Below are positions 53,907 through 64,000 of a stretch of 64,000 nucleotides of DNA, piece by piece. The notes under the pieces were generated by a model. That model saw nothing but the letters and a program-made list of their open reading frames with translations, was not told the DNA's origin and made no database searches. The stretch is from positions 248,001 through 312,000 of the forward strand of contig NZ_JAOQNG010000002.1 in assembly GCF_025961225.1 (NCBI RefSeq), read 5' to 3'. The position numbers and the translations under genes were made by a program. Positions within the stretch are counted from its first letter, which is position 1. Every line of letters starts with the position of its first letter. The DNA is from Azospirillum canadense. Lineage in GTDB: Bacteria; Pseudomonadota; Alphaproteobacteria; Azospirillales; Azospirillaceae.

Positions 53907-56431
53907 GGCGCGGACGCCTCGTGCCGGGGAAGGACGATGTGGAAGCGGCTGCCCCGTCCAGGTTCCGACTCAACCCAGATCCGGCCGCCGTGATGCTCCA
54001 CGATCTTCTTGCAGATGGCCAGCCCGACCCCGGTTCCATCATATTCGTCGGCGCTGTGCAGCCGCTGGAAGATCCCGAAGATCCGCTCGAAATGCTCCGG
54101 GGCGATGCCGATGCCGTTGTCCTCGACGGTGAAATGCCAGCCCGCCGCCTCGCCGGAGCAGCCCAGGCGGATGAGCGGCCGGCGTTCCGCCGCCCGGTAC
54201 TTCACCGCGTTGCCGATCAGGTTCTGGAACAGGCGCGTCAGCTCCACGTCGTCGCCCCAGAGCGGCGGAAGGTCGCGGGCGATCTCCACCACGGCGCCGG
54301 CCTCGAAGATGGCGGCCTCCAGGTTGTCGCGGGCGGTCGCGACGATGGCGTCGGCCACGTGCAGCGCGAAGGGGCGCGTCTTGCGCCCGACCCGGCTGTA
54401 TTCCAGCAGGTCCACGATCAACCGGTCCATGCGCTGGGCGCCCATGCGGACGAATTCCATGCATTCCCCGGTGTCCGCATCCAGCTTGCCGGCGAGATCC
54501 CGCTGGACCAGCGTCAGATAGCTGTTGATCGTGCGCAGCGGCTGGCGCAGGTCGTGCGAGGCGACGTAGGCGAAGGCCTCCAGTTCGGCGTTGGAGCGCT
54601 CCAGTTCCGCCGTCTTCGCGCTCAATTCGGCTTCGGCCAGCCGCCGCTCCGTGATGTCGTGGATCAGCGACAGCAGGAGCGTCCGCCCATTCACCTTGAT
54701 CGGGCTGCTGTAGACCTCGACGTCCCGGATCGCGCCGGAGGCGAGGCGGTGGCGGAAGTGGAAGTGGGTGCGCTCCTCCGTGGCCGCCCGTTCGATTTCC
54801 GCGCGGATGTCGTCGGCGGACCAGATGTTCAGGTCGGCCACGCGCATCGACCGCAGCCGGTCCAGCGTATGGCCGTAAAACTCGGCGGCGGCTGGATTCG
54901 CGTCCACGATGCTGCCGTCGGCCGGGTCGATCAGCAGCTTGATGGCCGAGTTGGCGACGAAGATCTGTTCGAACAGCTCCTGCCGTTCGCGCAGCACCTG
55001 TTCGGCGCGCTTGTGCCCGGTGATGTCGGTGTGGGTGCCGACCACCCGTTCCGGCGCGCCGCCCGGACCACGGCTGACGACGATGCCGCGGTCCAGGATC
55101 CACTTGTACCCGCCATCCTTGCAGCGAACCCGGTGTTCGTTGGCGTAGAAGGGCGTTTCGCCGGACAGGTGCCGATCCAGGTCGGCGTGAACGGTGGCGA
55201 GGTCGTCGGGGTGGACGCGGCGCTCCCACTCCTCCAGACGATCCGACAGTTCGTCCTCGCGGTAGCCGAGCATCGCCTTCCAGCCGCGGGAAAAGAAGAC
55301 GGTGTTGCTGCGGGCGTCCCAGTCCCACACGCCGTCGCCGACCGCTTCCAGCGCCAGCCGCCAGCGCTCCTCGGTGCTGGCCAGCAGGTCCTGCGTCGCT
55401 TCCAGCCGCCGGTGGTGCCGGATTTGCAATCGGATCAGCCAGGCGATCAGCAGGATCGCCACCATTCCCGCAACCGCCACCAGCGTGGTGCCGAGCAGGA
55501 CCTTGTCCCGCCGCTCCACATAGTCCGCCATCGCCTCTTCCCATCCCAGGCCGACGATGGCCACCAGCGGGTAATCCCGCAAGCGCCGGTAGGCGACGAT
55601 CCGGCGGATGCCGTCGACCTCGCTCGCCAGATAGTGGATGCCGGCGGGCGGCTGCGCGGGATCGAGGTAGGGGCGGTCGACCAGGATGGTTCCCACCCCC
55701 ATGCTGTCCGCCGGTGCCGCCGACGACCGGGCGCGGACCACCCGGTCCATGCCGACCAGCATGACCGACCCCTGCTGGCCAAGTTCGCTGGGGCCGTAAA
55801 ACCGGGTCAGGTCGTCCGGAAACACGGACAGCACCATGACGCCGCCGAAGGAACCGTCAGGTGCGTCGATGCGCCGGGTGAACTGGATCGACCACCGCCC
55901 CGATATGCGGCCGAGAACCGGCTGGCTGATGAACAGCCGGTCCTCCGCGGACCGCAGATGGACGCGGAAATGCTCGCGGTCGCTGAGGTCGACCCGCTCC
56001 TTCGCGGGGGCGAGGTTGGAGAACAGAAGCTTTCCGTCGGCGTTGACGGCGCTGACGTGGAAGGCCAAGTCGGCGTACAGCGTCTTCTGCCAGTTCTGCG
56101 CCTTGGCGAGAAAGGCGTCGGGGTGCATGGCGAATTCGTCGCGCAGGTGCACCAAGGCTTGGTCGAGCCGGCGGATGGTCTGCCGGATGTTCTCGTCGAA
56201 GGCGCGGGCAAGGTTGGCGGCTTCGGCCTCCTTCGCCTGGACGATGTCCGCGCGCTCCCGATCCAGGCTGTCGCACGTCACCCAGACGCCAGCCCCGACG
56301 AGCGCCATCCCGAGCAGCACGACGAAGAGCGGAAGCAGGGCGGTTGCGTTTCTCCAGCGCCCAGCCTTCACCGGCGGCGACAGGGTGCCGTTGGGGCCAT
56401 CGTCCGCGTCGAATGTCTGTGCGTCCATCAT
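53903..56431 (-). CDS. PAS sensor histidine kinase with dCACHE-like sensor (module A)
   Basis: An 842-residue kinase. Membrane segments at about 32-52 and 310-332 enclose a periplasmic PDC/dCACHE-like sensor (FDENIRQTIRRLDQALVHLR, FHVSAVNADGKLLFSN, SQPVLGRISGRWSIQFTRR). Two cytoplasmic PAS domains follow: one with GVWDWDARSNTVFFSRGWKA, and one with FVANSAIKLLIDPADGSIVD. The HisKA part is AYVASHDLRQPLRTINSYL with His626, and the ATPase part has FQNLIGNAVKYR and GTGVGLAICKKIVEHHGG. It overlaps the CHASE kinase by four bases. Its closest relative here is the module B kinase at 59917. Signal unknown. Confidence 0.93.
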   Translation of the reverse strand: MMDAQTFDADDGPNGTLSPPVKAGRWRNATALLPLFVVLLGMALVGAGVWVTCDSLDRERADIVQAKEAEAANLARAFDENIRQTIRRLDQALVHLRDEFAMHPDAFLAKAQNWQKTLYADLAFHVSAVNADGKLLFSNLAPAKERVDLSDREHFRVHLRSAEDRLFISQPVLGRISGRWSIQFTRRIDAPDGSFGGVMVLSVFPDDLTRFYGPSELGQQGSVMLVGMDRVVRARSSAAPADSMGVGTILVDRPYLDPAQPPAGIHYLASEVDGIRRIVAYRRLRDYPLVAIVGLGWEEAMADYVERRDKVLLGTTLVAVAGMVAILLIAWLIRLQIRHHRRLEATQDLLASTEERWRLALEAVGDGVWDWDARSNTVFFSRGWKAMLGYREDELSDRLEEWERRVHPDDLATVHADLDRHLSGETPFYANEHRVRCKDGGYKWILDRGIVVSRGPGGAPERVVGTHTDITGHKRAEQVLRERQELFEQIFVANSAIKLLIDPADGSIVDANPAAAEFYGHTLDRLRSMRVADLNIWSADDIRAEIERAATEERTHFHFRHRLASGAIRDVEVYSSPIKVNGRTLLLSLIHDITERRLAEAELSAKTAELERSNAELEAFAYVASHDLRQPLRTINSYLTLVQRDLAGKLDADTGECMEFVRMGAQRMDRLIVDLLEYSRVGRKTRPFALHVADAIVATARDNLEAAIFEAGAVVEIARDLPPLWGDDVELTRLFQNLIGNAVKYRAAERRPLIRLGCSGEAAGWHFTVEDNGIGIAPEHFERIFGIFQRLHSADEYDGTGVGLAICKKIVEHHGGRIWVESEPGRGSRFHIVLPRHEASAP

Positions 56432-56476
56432 GGGTTCAACCTCCCGCGGCAGTCGCGGCCCATCACCAATGCGGCG

Positions 56477-57826
56477 TCATCCCGGGACCATCGTCTCCGC
56501 CCGGGCGCGTTCCCTATCCGCGGGCTCCGGGTCGTCCGCGACCACGCGGTTGCGCCCGCCGCCCTTCGCGGCGTAGAGCGCGCGGTCGGCGCGGCCCAGA
56601 GCCCGGTCGATCGACGCGTCGCTGTCGCGGCAGCCGGCGACGCCGATGCTCACCGTCATGCGCAGCGTTGCATCCCCCAGCGGCACGGGCATGTCGCCGA
56701 GCCGCTGTCGCAGCCGCTCCGCCACCTCCACCGCTTCGGCGAGGCTGGTTTCCGGCAGCACCATCGCGAATTCCTCCCCGCCGAGCCGGCCGAGGTGGTC
56801 GGTTTCGCGCAGCTCCGACCGGCACAGATCGGCAAGCCGGCACAAAGCCTCGTCTCCGGCGGCGTGCCCGTGGGTGTCGTTGATCGCCTTGAAATGGTCG
56901 ATGTCCAGCATCAGGACCGACACCGGCCGGGCGTAGCGGCGCAGGCGCGACAGCTCCCCTTCCGCCAGCTCCAGGAATCGGCGACGGTTCCACAGGCCGG
57001 TCAGCGGGTCGGTCGTCGCCATGCGGCGCAGTTCGGCCTCCACCCGCTTGCGCTCGGAGATGTCGCGCACCACCGCGGTGTAGAGCATGCCGTGCGGGTG
57101 CTGGAGCTTGGCGATGGAGACCTCGGCCGGGAATTCCCGGCCGTCGAAGGTCACGCCGGTCACCTCGCTGCGGTCCGTCATGGCGCGCGTCGGCACCGGC
57201 GCCTGCGCGAAGTCCGCGATCGCCCGGGTGTGGTCGGTGCGCAGCCGCTCCGGGATCAGGAGCCAGAGCGGGCGGCCGACGATCTGTTCCGCCTGGTAGC
57301 CGAACAGACGCTCGGCGGCCGGGTTGAACAGGGTGATGTTCAGGTTCTCGTCGGTGGTCAGGATGGCGTCCTGGGCCAGTTCGATGATGCCGGCCAGCCG
57401 CTCCTCCGACAGGCGCAGCTGCTCTTCCAGGCGCTTGCGGGCGATGGCGTGCTGGATGGCCCGCCAGACCAGCGGCCCGTCGGCCTGCCCCTTGACCAGA
57501 TAGTCCTGCGTCCCCGCCGCCAGCGCCTGCAGCGCGAAGTCCTCGTCGTCCAGACCGGTCAGCACGACCAGCGGCAGCGACGGCACGTCGCCGCGCATGC
57601 GGCGCACCGTGTCGAAGCCGAAGCTGTCGGGCAGCGACAGGTCGAGCAGCACGACGTCGCAGGCGTTGCGCAGCAGGAAGGCGCGCGCCTCCTGCAGCGT
57701 CGTGGCGCGGGTTAGGATGAAACGGCGGGCATAGGGGCGCAGGGTCCGGATGACGAGACCGGCGTCCGCATCGTCGTCTTCCACCAGCAGGATCGCGGTG
57801 GTCGTGGAAGGTAAGTGCGCGTCCAT
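56477..57826 (-). CDS. Receiver-PAS-GGDEF diguanylate cyclase
   Basis: A 449-residue response regulator that makes cyclic di-GMP. Receiver (10-125): LLVEDDDADAG and phosphoacceptor Asp62 in VVLLDLSLPDSFG. PAS (about 140-260): AQDAILTTDENLNITLFNPA. GGDEF domain: DPLTGLWNRRRFLELAEGEL, LDIDHFKAINDTHGHAAGDE, active site GGEEF (349-353), and an inhibitory-site motif RETD (340-343) five residues upstream, so product inhibition is likely. It lies between the two kinase modules in the same direction and is likely phosphorylated by their kinases, linking the sensors to cyclic di-GMP and so to surface polysaccharide control. Confidence 0.95.
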   Translation of the reverse strand: MDAHLPSTTTAILLVEDDDADAGLVIRTLRPYARRFILTRATTLQEARAFLLRNACDVVLLDLSLPDSFGFDTVRRMRGDVPSLPLVVLTGLDDEDFALQALAAGTQDYLVKGQADGPLVWRAIQHAIARKRLEEQLRLSEERLAGIIELAQDAILTTDENLNITLFNPAAERLFGYQAEQIVGRPLWLLIPERLRTDHTRAIADFAQAPVPTRAMTDRSEVTGVTFDGREFPAEVSIAKLQHPHGMLYTAVVRDISERKRVEAELRRMATTDPLTGLWNRRRFLELAEGELSRLRRYARPVSVLMLDIDHFKAINDTHGHAAGDEALCRLADLCRSELRETDHLGRLGGEEFAMVLPETSLAEAVEVAERLRQRLGDMPVPLGDATLRMTVSIGVAGCRDSDASIDRALGRADRALYAAKGGGRNRVVADDPEPADRERARAETMVPG

Positions 57827-57863
57827 GAGCGGTGGTCCTTAACCCGCGTATGGTTCCAGGTCG

Positions 57864-58313
57864 TCAGCGCGGCAGGCGGACGACGCGGAACCAGTATTCC
57901 TCGACACTGCGGATCGCCTCGAAGAAGGCGTCCATGTCCATGGGTTTGGTGATGAAACTGTTGGCGCCCAGCAGGTAGCTGGCATTGACGTCGCGGTCCA
58001 CGTCGGACGTGGTCAGGATCACGACGGGAATGCTCTTCAGCTCGTCGTTGCCCTTCATCGCCTCCAGCACGCCCCGGCCGTCCAGCCGCGGCATGTTCAG
58101 GTCGAGCAGGACGAGATCCGGCCGCGGCGCGTCGGCGAAGCTCCCTTCCCGCATCAGGAAGGCCAGCGCCTCCACGCCGTCGCGGACGTGGCTGACGCGG
58201 CAGAAGATCTTCCCGTCCTTCAAGGCCCGCTTGGCAAGCCCGGCGTCCGCCGGATCATCCTCGACCAGGAGGATTTCGAACGCGGCGTCTTCGGTTTTCG
58301 TGGGCTCTCTCAT
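57864..58313 (-). CDS. Rcp1-like single-domain response regulator (module B)
   Basis: A 149-residue stand-alone receiver, closely similar to the one at 51772 along its length (LLVEDDPADAGLAKRALKDG, then LLDLNMPRLDGRGVLEAM, then LLGANSFITKPMD). Phosphoacceptor Asp71; Thr and Lys sites are intact. Its ATG overlaps the stop of the module B CHASE kinase (58310-58313). It should accept phosphate from the kinases upstream of it. Similarity to 51772 may allow cross-talk. Confidence 0.94.
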   Translation of the reverse strand: MREPTKTEDAAFEILLVEDDPADAGLAKRALKDGKIFCRVSHVRDGVEALAFLMREGSFADAPRPDLVLLDLNMPRLDGRGVLEAMKGNDELKSIPVVILTTSDVDRDVNASYLLGANSFITKPMDMDAFFEAIRSVEEYWFRVVRLPR

Positions 58314-59920
58314 GACAGGCCTCGAAGGCGGGAGTGGGGAAGGACGAGGGAGAAGGTGCTGCCGATGCCCGGTGAGGATTCGACGGTGATCCGTCCGCCC
58401 ATCCGCTCCGCCATCTTGCGCGCGATGGCGAGGCCCATGCCCGTTCCGGGATGCTGCTCACGCGAGTGGAGGCGGCGGAACACCTCGAAGATCTGCTCGC
58501 GGTACTGCGGTTCGATCCCGATGCCGTTGTCCCGCACGTCGATCACGTCCTGGTTCGCCAGGCGGCGGTGGGCGATGGTGATCTCGGTGGCGCGGTAGGG
58601 GTGGCGGTATTCGATCGCGTTGCCGAGCAGCACGACCAGGATTTCCCGCAGGCGCCGCTCGTCGGCCATGACCGCCGGCATCGCCTCGACCGTCACCGTG
58701 GCGCCGGTCTCGCGGACGCGGTTGGCCAGGGCGACCAGGGCCGCCTGCGCCGCATCCTCCACCGGAACCGGCTTGACCGACAGGGCGACGCGGTCCTCCG
58801 CCAGGAACAGCTGGACGTCGCGCAGAAGCATCTTCAGCCGGGCGGCGCCGTCGACGATCTGGCGGATGAAGTCGGCCCCTTCCTCGTCCACGCTGCCCGC
58901 GAAGTGGCGCTCCAGCAGCTGGGTGTAGCTGGCGATGGCGCGCAGCGGCTCCTGAAGGTCGTGGGCGGTGACGTAGGCGAAGCGCTCCAACTCGCGGTTC
59001 GCGCTGTCCAGTTCCCGCGTGCGGCGCACGACGAGCCGCTCCAGCGTCTGGCGCCGGCTCAGCACCAGATGGGCGAGCGCCTCGGTCATCAGCGCCAGCA
59101 GGGTGAATGCGGCGACGAAGGCCGCGTAGGCGCGGTCGGCGCGCGCCGCGGCCATCCAGCCGGCGCGCGGGGCCAGCGAGAACTCCCACGTGCCGTCGGT
59201 CAGCGTGATGCTTTCGGTGATGGGCGCGTTGCGGAGCACCGAGGCGTCGCCGGCCACCACCACCCCGCTCTCCGCCCGCAGCAGGAAGGACAGGTCGGCA
59301 GGCAGTGCGTCCAGGCGGGCATCGTCGAGAATGGGTTGCAGGTCGAAGACCATGCCGACCGCTCCCCAGGGGCGGTCCGGGCCGAAGACGATCTGGCGCG
59401 CGATCAGGCCGCGCCCGCCCTGGATCAGGTCGACCGGGCCATGCACCGTCACGTCGCCCGATACCAGCGCGCGCTGCACCGTTTCGGCGAAGCCCGGACG
59501 CGGGTCGGACAGGAGGGCGTTGCCGATGACCTTCTTGTTGCTCTCCAGCGGGTAGACGTTGGCGACCACGAAGTGCGGTGCGGTGGAGATGTTGCGCACG
59601 CCGGGAACGGACCGCCGCAGCCCCTCCGCGAAGGCCGCGAACCGGTCGTCCAACGCGCCGGCCCTCGCCTCCACGTCCACGAAGGCGGTCAGTCCGCGCA
59701 CCAGCGCCAGGCGCTCGTTCACCGCGCTGGACAGGGCGCTGGCCACGTTGACCGCCGTGACGGCCACCGTCGCCTTCCGTTCCGCGATCAGGTAGCGGAT
59801 ATAGAAATGCTCGGCCCAGACGAAGGCGACGGCCAGCAGGACGGTGACGACGGCCATCCCGACAAGGTGCAGCCCGTGGCGACGCATCGGCCCGGCCGCA
59901 GTCTGGAGGAGCGGCGTCAC
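58310..59920 (-). CDS. CHASE-domain sensor histidine kinase (module B)
   Basis: A 536-residue kinase with membrane segments at about 19-38 and 266-285 around a CHASE domain (RLALVRGLTAFVDVEARAGA, FAEGLRRSVPGVRNISTAPHF, GPDRPWGAVGMVFDLQPIL). HisKA: AYVTAHDLQEPLRAIASYTQL with His320; ATPase: LLGNAIEYRHPYRATEI, VRDNGIGIEPQYREQIFEVF, GTGMGLAIARKMAERMGG. Same layout and length as the module A kinase, with clear but not high similarity in the sensor, so the two may sense related ligands. Four-base overlaps on both sides. Confidence 0.93.
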   Translation of the reverse strand: MTPLLQTAAGPMRRHGLHLVGMAVVTVLLAVAFVWAEHFYIRYLIAERKATVAVTAVNVASALSSAVNERLALVRGLTAFVDVEARAGALDDRFAAFAEGLRRSVPGVRNISTAPHFVVANVYPLESNKKVIGNALLSDPRPGFAETVQRALVSGDVTVHGPVDLIQGGRGLIARQIVFGPDRPWGAVGMVFDLQPILDDARLDALPADLSFLLRAESGVVVAGDASVLRNAPITESITLTDGTWEFSLAPRAGWMAAARADRAYAAFVAAFTLLALMTEALAHLVLSRRQTLERLVVRRTRELDSANRELERFAYVTAHDLQEPLRAIASYTQLLERHFAGSVDEEGADFIRQIVDGAARLKMLLRDVQLFLAEDRVALSVKPVPVEDAAQAALVALANRVRETGATVTVEAMPAVMADERRLREILVVLLGNAIEYRHPYRATEITIAHRRLANQDVIDVRDNGIGIEPQYREQIFEVFRRLHSREQHPGTGMGLAIARKMAERMGGRITVESSPGIGSTFSLVLPHSRLRGLS

Positions 59921-62900
59921 GGCATGCCCCCATGCACAACCGACACGGGCCGCACGGGCAGGGTGAAGCGGAAGGCGCTGCCCTCGCCTTCCACCGATTC
60001 CACCCAGATGGCGCCGCCGTGATGCTCCACGATCTTCTTGCAGACGGCCAGCCCGACGCCGGTGCCCTCATACTCGTCGCGCCGGTGCAGGCGCTGGAAG
60101 ATGCCGAAGACGCGCTCCAGATGCTCGGGCGCGATGCCGATGCCGTTGTCGCGGATGTCGAACACCCAGTGCCCCCGGTCGCCGTCGCGGGCGCAGGCGA
60201 CGGTCACGACGGGGGCGCGGTCCGGCGTGCGGTACCTGACGGCGTTGCCGATCAGGTTCTGGAACAGGCGGATCAGCTCGTTCTCGTCGCCGTCCACCGT
60301 GGGCAGCGGCCCGTTCACCGTGACCGTCGCCGACGCCTCCGCCACCGCGACCTGGAGGTTCAGCAGCGCCGTGTCCACGAGGTCGCCCAGCGGCACCGGC
60401 CGGAAGGCCTTCGCCTTGCGCCCGACCCGCGAATATTCCAGAAGGTCGACGATCAGCCGGTCCATCCGCTGCGCCCCGTCGCGGGCGAACCCGATGAACT
60501 CCGTCGTTTCCTCGTCCAGCTGCCCGTCCAACGACCGTTCCAGCAGGGCGAGGTAGCTGTTGATGACGCGCAACGGCTGCCGCAGGTCGTGCGAGGCGAC
60601 GTAGGCGAAAGCCTCCAGCTCCGCGTTCGACCGCTCCAGCTCCACCGTCTTCAGGCGCAAGCCCTCTTCAGCCAGCCGCCGTTCCGTGATGTCGTGGATC
60701 AGCGACAGGAGCAGCCGGCGCCCGTTGACCTGCACCGGGCTGACATAGACCTCCACGTCGCGGATTTCGCCGGACGCCAGACGGTGGCGGCAATGCAGCG
60801 TCCGGCCGCCCTCCTCCCCGGTCCCGCCCTGGGCCCAGGACGTGTCGGGGGCGGCGCCGGGCGCGGCGGGCGCGCTGATGTCCGCCAGCCGCAGCCCGCG
60901 CAACGCGTCCAGGGCATGCCCGTAGAAGGCCGCGGCGGCGGGGTTGGCGTCGACGATGAGGCCGCTGTCGGGGAGGCCGCCATCGGGATCGATCAGCAGC
61001 TTCACCGCGCCGCTGGCGACGAAAATCTGCTCGAACAGGGCGTGGCGCTCCAGCAGGGCCTGCTCGGCGCGCTTGCGCTCGCTGATGTCCACCATGGCGC
61101 CCACGATGCCCGCGGGCTTGCCGCCGTTGCGGCGGAACACGGCCTTGGACACCACCACGTCGCGCAGCACGCCGTCCACGCAGCGGATCCGCGATTCGAA
61201 GGTCTGCGTCCGGCCGCTCGCCAGCAGGTCGCGGTTCGCGGCCTCGTCCAGTTGCGCCAGCTCCTCCGACGCGAGGTCGGACAGCATGCGGCCGAACAGA
61301 GCCTGCCGGTCGAGCCCCAGCCAGTCCTCCAGCGCCGTGTTGGCGTCGATGAAGAAGCCGGACACGTCCTGGATGAAGATCGGCACCGGCACGGTGTCGA
61401 GGAGCACGCGCTGGAAGGCGATGCGGTCGTTCAGCGTCTGCTCCGCGCGGCGGCGGACCGTGACGTCCTCGATCAGCCAGACGAAGCCGAGCGTCGGGTC
61501 GTCCGGGCGGATCTGGCGGCCGATGATCCGGCACCAGACCTCGGCCCCATCGGCGCGGCGCATGGGAATGGTGTCGGCGAAGGTCTCGCCCTGCCGCATC
61601 ATGGGATAGGCGCGGCGGCCGATGTCGTCGTAGACCGCCTCGTCGCCGTAGATGATGCGCGTGCCGGCCCCGACCATCGCGTCCATGGACCATTGGAAGA
61701 TGTCGGTCATCGCCTCGTTGGCGCGCAGGACGCGGCGCCCATCGTCCACGATGAAGATTCCGACGGGCGCGTTGGCCAGGATCGCGTCCAGGCGGGCCTT
61801 CGAATCCGCCAGTTCGGCGTCCGCCGCCTTGCGCTCGGTGATGTCGGAATGGGTTCCGACCATGCGCAGGGCGCGACCGTCCGGCCCCCGGTCCACCACG
61901 CGGCCCCGCCCGAGGATCCAGACCCAGGAGCCGCCCTTGGCCTGCATCCGATACTCGCAAAGGAAGCTCTGGGTCCGCCCGCCGAGGTGGTCTTGCAGGA
62001 CGCGCCGCATCGTTTCCCGGTCGTCGGGGTGCGTGCGTTCCTCCCAGACGCCGATGTCGGACGTCACCTCGCCCGGCTCGAACCCCAGCATGGATTGCCA
62101 GCGCGGGCTGTAATAGGTGGCGCCGGTCTGGACGTTCCAGTCCCACAACCCATGGCGGCTGGCGTCCACGGCCATTTGCAGCCGTTCCTCGCTCGCCTGA
62201 AGCTCGCGCTGGAGGCGCATCCGCTCGGTGACGTCGTGCTGGATCGCCAGGATGGCCGGCAAGCCGGTGGCCGGGTCGGACACCGCGCGCAGCGCCACCT
62301 CGTGCCAGCGCTCGCCGTGGCCCGTCATGGCCCGGATCACCGCCGTGCTCTCCCGGCTGTCGGCGAGATCCCGGCGCAGCGCGGGGCCTTGCGCCGTGTC
62401 CGTGAAGGTGGCGACGAACCGGTCCGAATCGTCGGGCATCACCGCGTCAAAGGCCAGTTGGGCCGCCGGGTTGCGCATCAGCACGGCCCCGTCGTGGCGG
62501 TAGAGCGACACCATCTCCGGCGAGTGGCGCAGGGCTTCCAGGCTGCGGCGCTCCGCATCGTCGGATCCGGCCTCCGCCGCCACGCGCCCTTCGACCAGCA
62601 GGACGGTCCGGCCCTCGAAGGGCCAGCCGGAGCACAGGCAGTCCACCGTCACCGGACGGCCGTTCGGGAAGAAGGTCCATTGCTCCCGCACCGTCTCGCC
62701 GCGCGCGAAGGCCTCCCCGTACAAGGCGAAGCGGGTGCGCGAGGCCTCCGACAGCGAGGATGCGAAATCGCGCGCGACGAGCGACGGCATGTCCGCCGCC
62801 CCCCACAGGGCGCAGGCGCTGCCGTTGGCCCACAGCATGCAGCATCGGTCCGGGTCGAACAGCCAGACCGGGGACCGCAGCGACTCCAGTGTCGGAAGGC

Positions 62901-63033
62901 CGTCACCGGCGCTGTTCTGTGCGGACGGATCCAGAAAAGGATCGGCCGAAAACGGATCAGATGGGCGAGTCTTGATCAATGGAGCCAAAGAAGCCGGTGT
63001 GTTTCGCGGATAGATCAGACACTCAACAAACAC
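59917..63033 (-). CDS. Multi-PAS sensor histidine kinase (module B)
   Basis: A cytoplasmic kinase of up to 1038 residues, with at least five PAS-type domains in series (recognisable openings: SPVWLFDPDRCCMLWANGSA, SRHGLWDWNVQTGATYYSPR, APVGIFIVDDGRRVLRANEA, VPVPIFIQDVSGFFIDANTA, FVASGAVKLLIDPDGG). HisKA is AYVASHDLRQPLRVINSYLA with His815, followed by FQNLIGNAVRYR and GTGVGLAVCKKIVEHHGG. No membrane segment is seen, unlike its module A counterpart at 53903. The start is uncertain: GTG 63033 gives the full frame but lacks a good ribosome site. It overlaps the CHASE kinase by four bases. Confidence 0.9.
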   Translation of the reverse strand: MFVECLIYPRNTPASLAPLIKTRPSDPFSADPFLDPSAQNSAGDGLPTLESLRSPVWLFDPDRCCMLWANGSACALWGAADMPSLVARDFASSLSEASRTRFALYGEAFARGETVREQWTFFPNGRPVTVDCLCSGWPFEGRTVLLVEGRVAAEAGSDDAERRSLEALRHSPEMVSLYRHDGAVLMRNPAAQLAFDAVMPDDSDRFVATFTDTAQGPALRRDLADSRESTAVIRAMTGHGERWHEVALRAVSDPATGLPAILAIQHDVTERMRLQRELQASEERLQMAVDASRHGLWDWNVQTGATYYSPRWQSMLGFEPGEVTSDIGVWEERTHPDDRETMRRVLQDHLGGRTQSFLCEYRMQAKGGSWVWILGRGRVVDRGPDGRALRMVGTHSDITERKAADAELADSKARLDAILANAPVGIFIVDDGRRVLRANEAMTDIFQWSMDAMVGAGTRIIYGDEAVYDDIGRRAYPMMRQGETFADTIPMRRADGAEVWCRIIGRQIRPDDPTLGFVWLIEDVTVRRRAEQTLNDRIAFQRVLLDTVPVPIFIQDVSGFFIDANTALEDWLGLDRQALFGRMLSDLASEELAQLDEAANRDLLASGRTQTFESRIRCVDGVLRDVVVSKAVFRRNGGKPAGIVGAMVDISERKRAEQALLERHALFEQIFVASGAVKLLIDPDGGLPDSGLIVDANPAAAAFYGHALDALRGLRLADISAPAAPGAAPDTSWAQGGTGEEGGRTLHCRHRLASGEIRDVEVYVSPVQVNGRRLLLSLIHDITERRLAEEGLRLKTVELERSNAELEAFAYVASHDLRQPLRVINSYLALLERSLDGQLDEETTEFIGFARDGAQRMDRLIVDLLEYSRVGRKAKAFRPVPLGDLVDTALLNLQVAVAEASATVTVNGPLPTVDGDENELIRLFQNLIGNAVRYRTPDRAPVVTVACARDGDRGHWVFDIRDNGIGIAPEHLERVFGIFQRLHRRDEYEGTGVGLAVCKKIVEHHGGAIWVESVEGEGSAFRFTLPVRPVSVVHGGMP

Positions 63034-63226
63034 TTGAGTGCCCGGAATTCCCTTCAGAATGCCCGGTCAACACAACCTGTCTATTGGCAAAATGTCACAT
63101 CTACGCTTTTAAAGTTGCTTTAACCATTTTTCGAGAAAGAAATGGAGCCGGCTGCAACAAAGAATTACCGAAGGACGTCTGGTAGAATTTTACATTGTGG
63201 GGTGCAGACCTGTCGCCTGTTGTCCG

Positions 63227-64000
<774 letters not shown>

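Noticed and set aside
53714..57715. 1333-codon plus-strand open frame across the kinase and cyclase genes
   Set aside because: It runs antisense to three well-recognised genes; composition is typical of a high-GC shadow frame.
59932..63123. 1063-codon plus-strand open frame
   Set aside because: Antisense shadow of the multi-PAS and CHASE kinases; no motif or ribosome site.

Overview
The window is high-GC DNA of alphaproteobacterial character. An Azospirillum-like member of the Rhodospirillales is my best guess, from overall gene content, GTG starts, dense 4-base ATGA/GTGA gene overlaps and many PAS/CHASE sensor kinases; no rRNA or taxonomic marker is present, so this is inference. No tRNA, rRNA or CRISPR array was recognised.

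Region 1 (1-29745) is a large exopolysaccharide/capsule locus. It encodes nucleotide-sugar synthesis (the end of gmd, ugd, manC, a UDP-glucuronate decarboxylase, a WbpB/WbpE/WbpD-like amino-sugar trio, and another epimerase plus aminotransferase). It also has a polyprenyl-phosphate sugar transferase and a WecG/TagA enzyme that can start chains, several GT2/GT4-type glycosyltransferases, a Wzx-like flippase, a Wzy/ExoQ-like polymerase and a Wzc-like co-polymerase/tyrosine kinase. This is a Wzx/Wzy-type pathway whose outer-membrane exporter (Wza) is not in the window. Embedded in it are a LuxR-type regulator with a degenerate receiver and a large beta-helix protein with two tandem xylan-binding-like modules.

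Region 2 (about 30477-32877) is a compact three-gene unit: a small protein with a twin-arginine leader and a glycine-rich tail, a PqqD-like domain fused to an HPr-kinase-like domain, and a nucleotidyltransferase-fold protein. It resembles a RiPP-like 'HPr-rel-A' peptide-modification system and is my main candidate for an under-described system. An intact IS256-family element (32905-34330, 8-bp target duplication) sits directly behind it.

Region 3 (34358-37057) holds three more receiver-like regulators, one with a LuxR helix-turn-helix. All lack the phosphoacceptor aspartate, like the one at 6338. Two small c-type cytochromes, a zinc alcohol dehydrogenase, a Sel1/TPR-like secreted protein and an orphan TAXI solute-binding protein follow (37431-41771).

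Region 4 (42626-49185, minus strand) is a tightly overlapped operon: YcaC-like cysteine hydrolase, XapX protein, Tat-exported amidohydrolase, DoxX protein, MFS transporter with a C-terminal ABM-like domain, and alginate-export-family porin. It looks like an uptake/detoxification unit for an unidentified small molecule.

Region 5 (49457-63033) is a signalling island: a MASE4 histidine kinase/FixJ-type regulator pair, then two paralogous minus-strand modules (Rcp1-like receiver, CHASE kinase, PAS kinase) flanking a receiver-PAS-GGDEF diguanylate cyclase. The window ends inside a trehalose synthase gene (minus strand).
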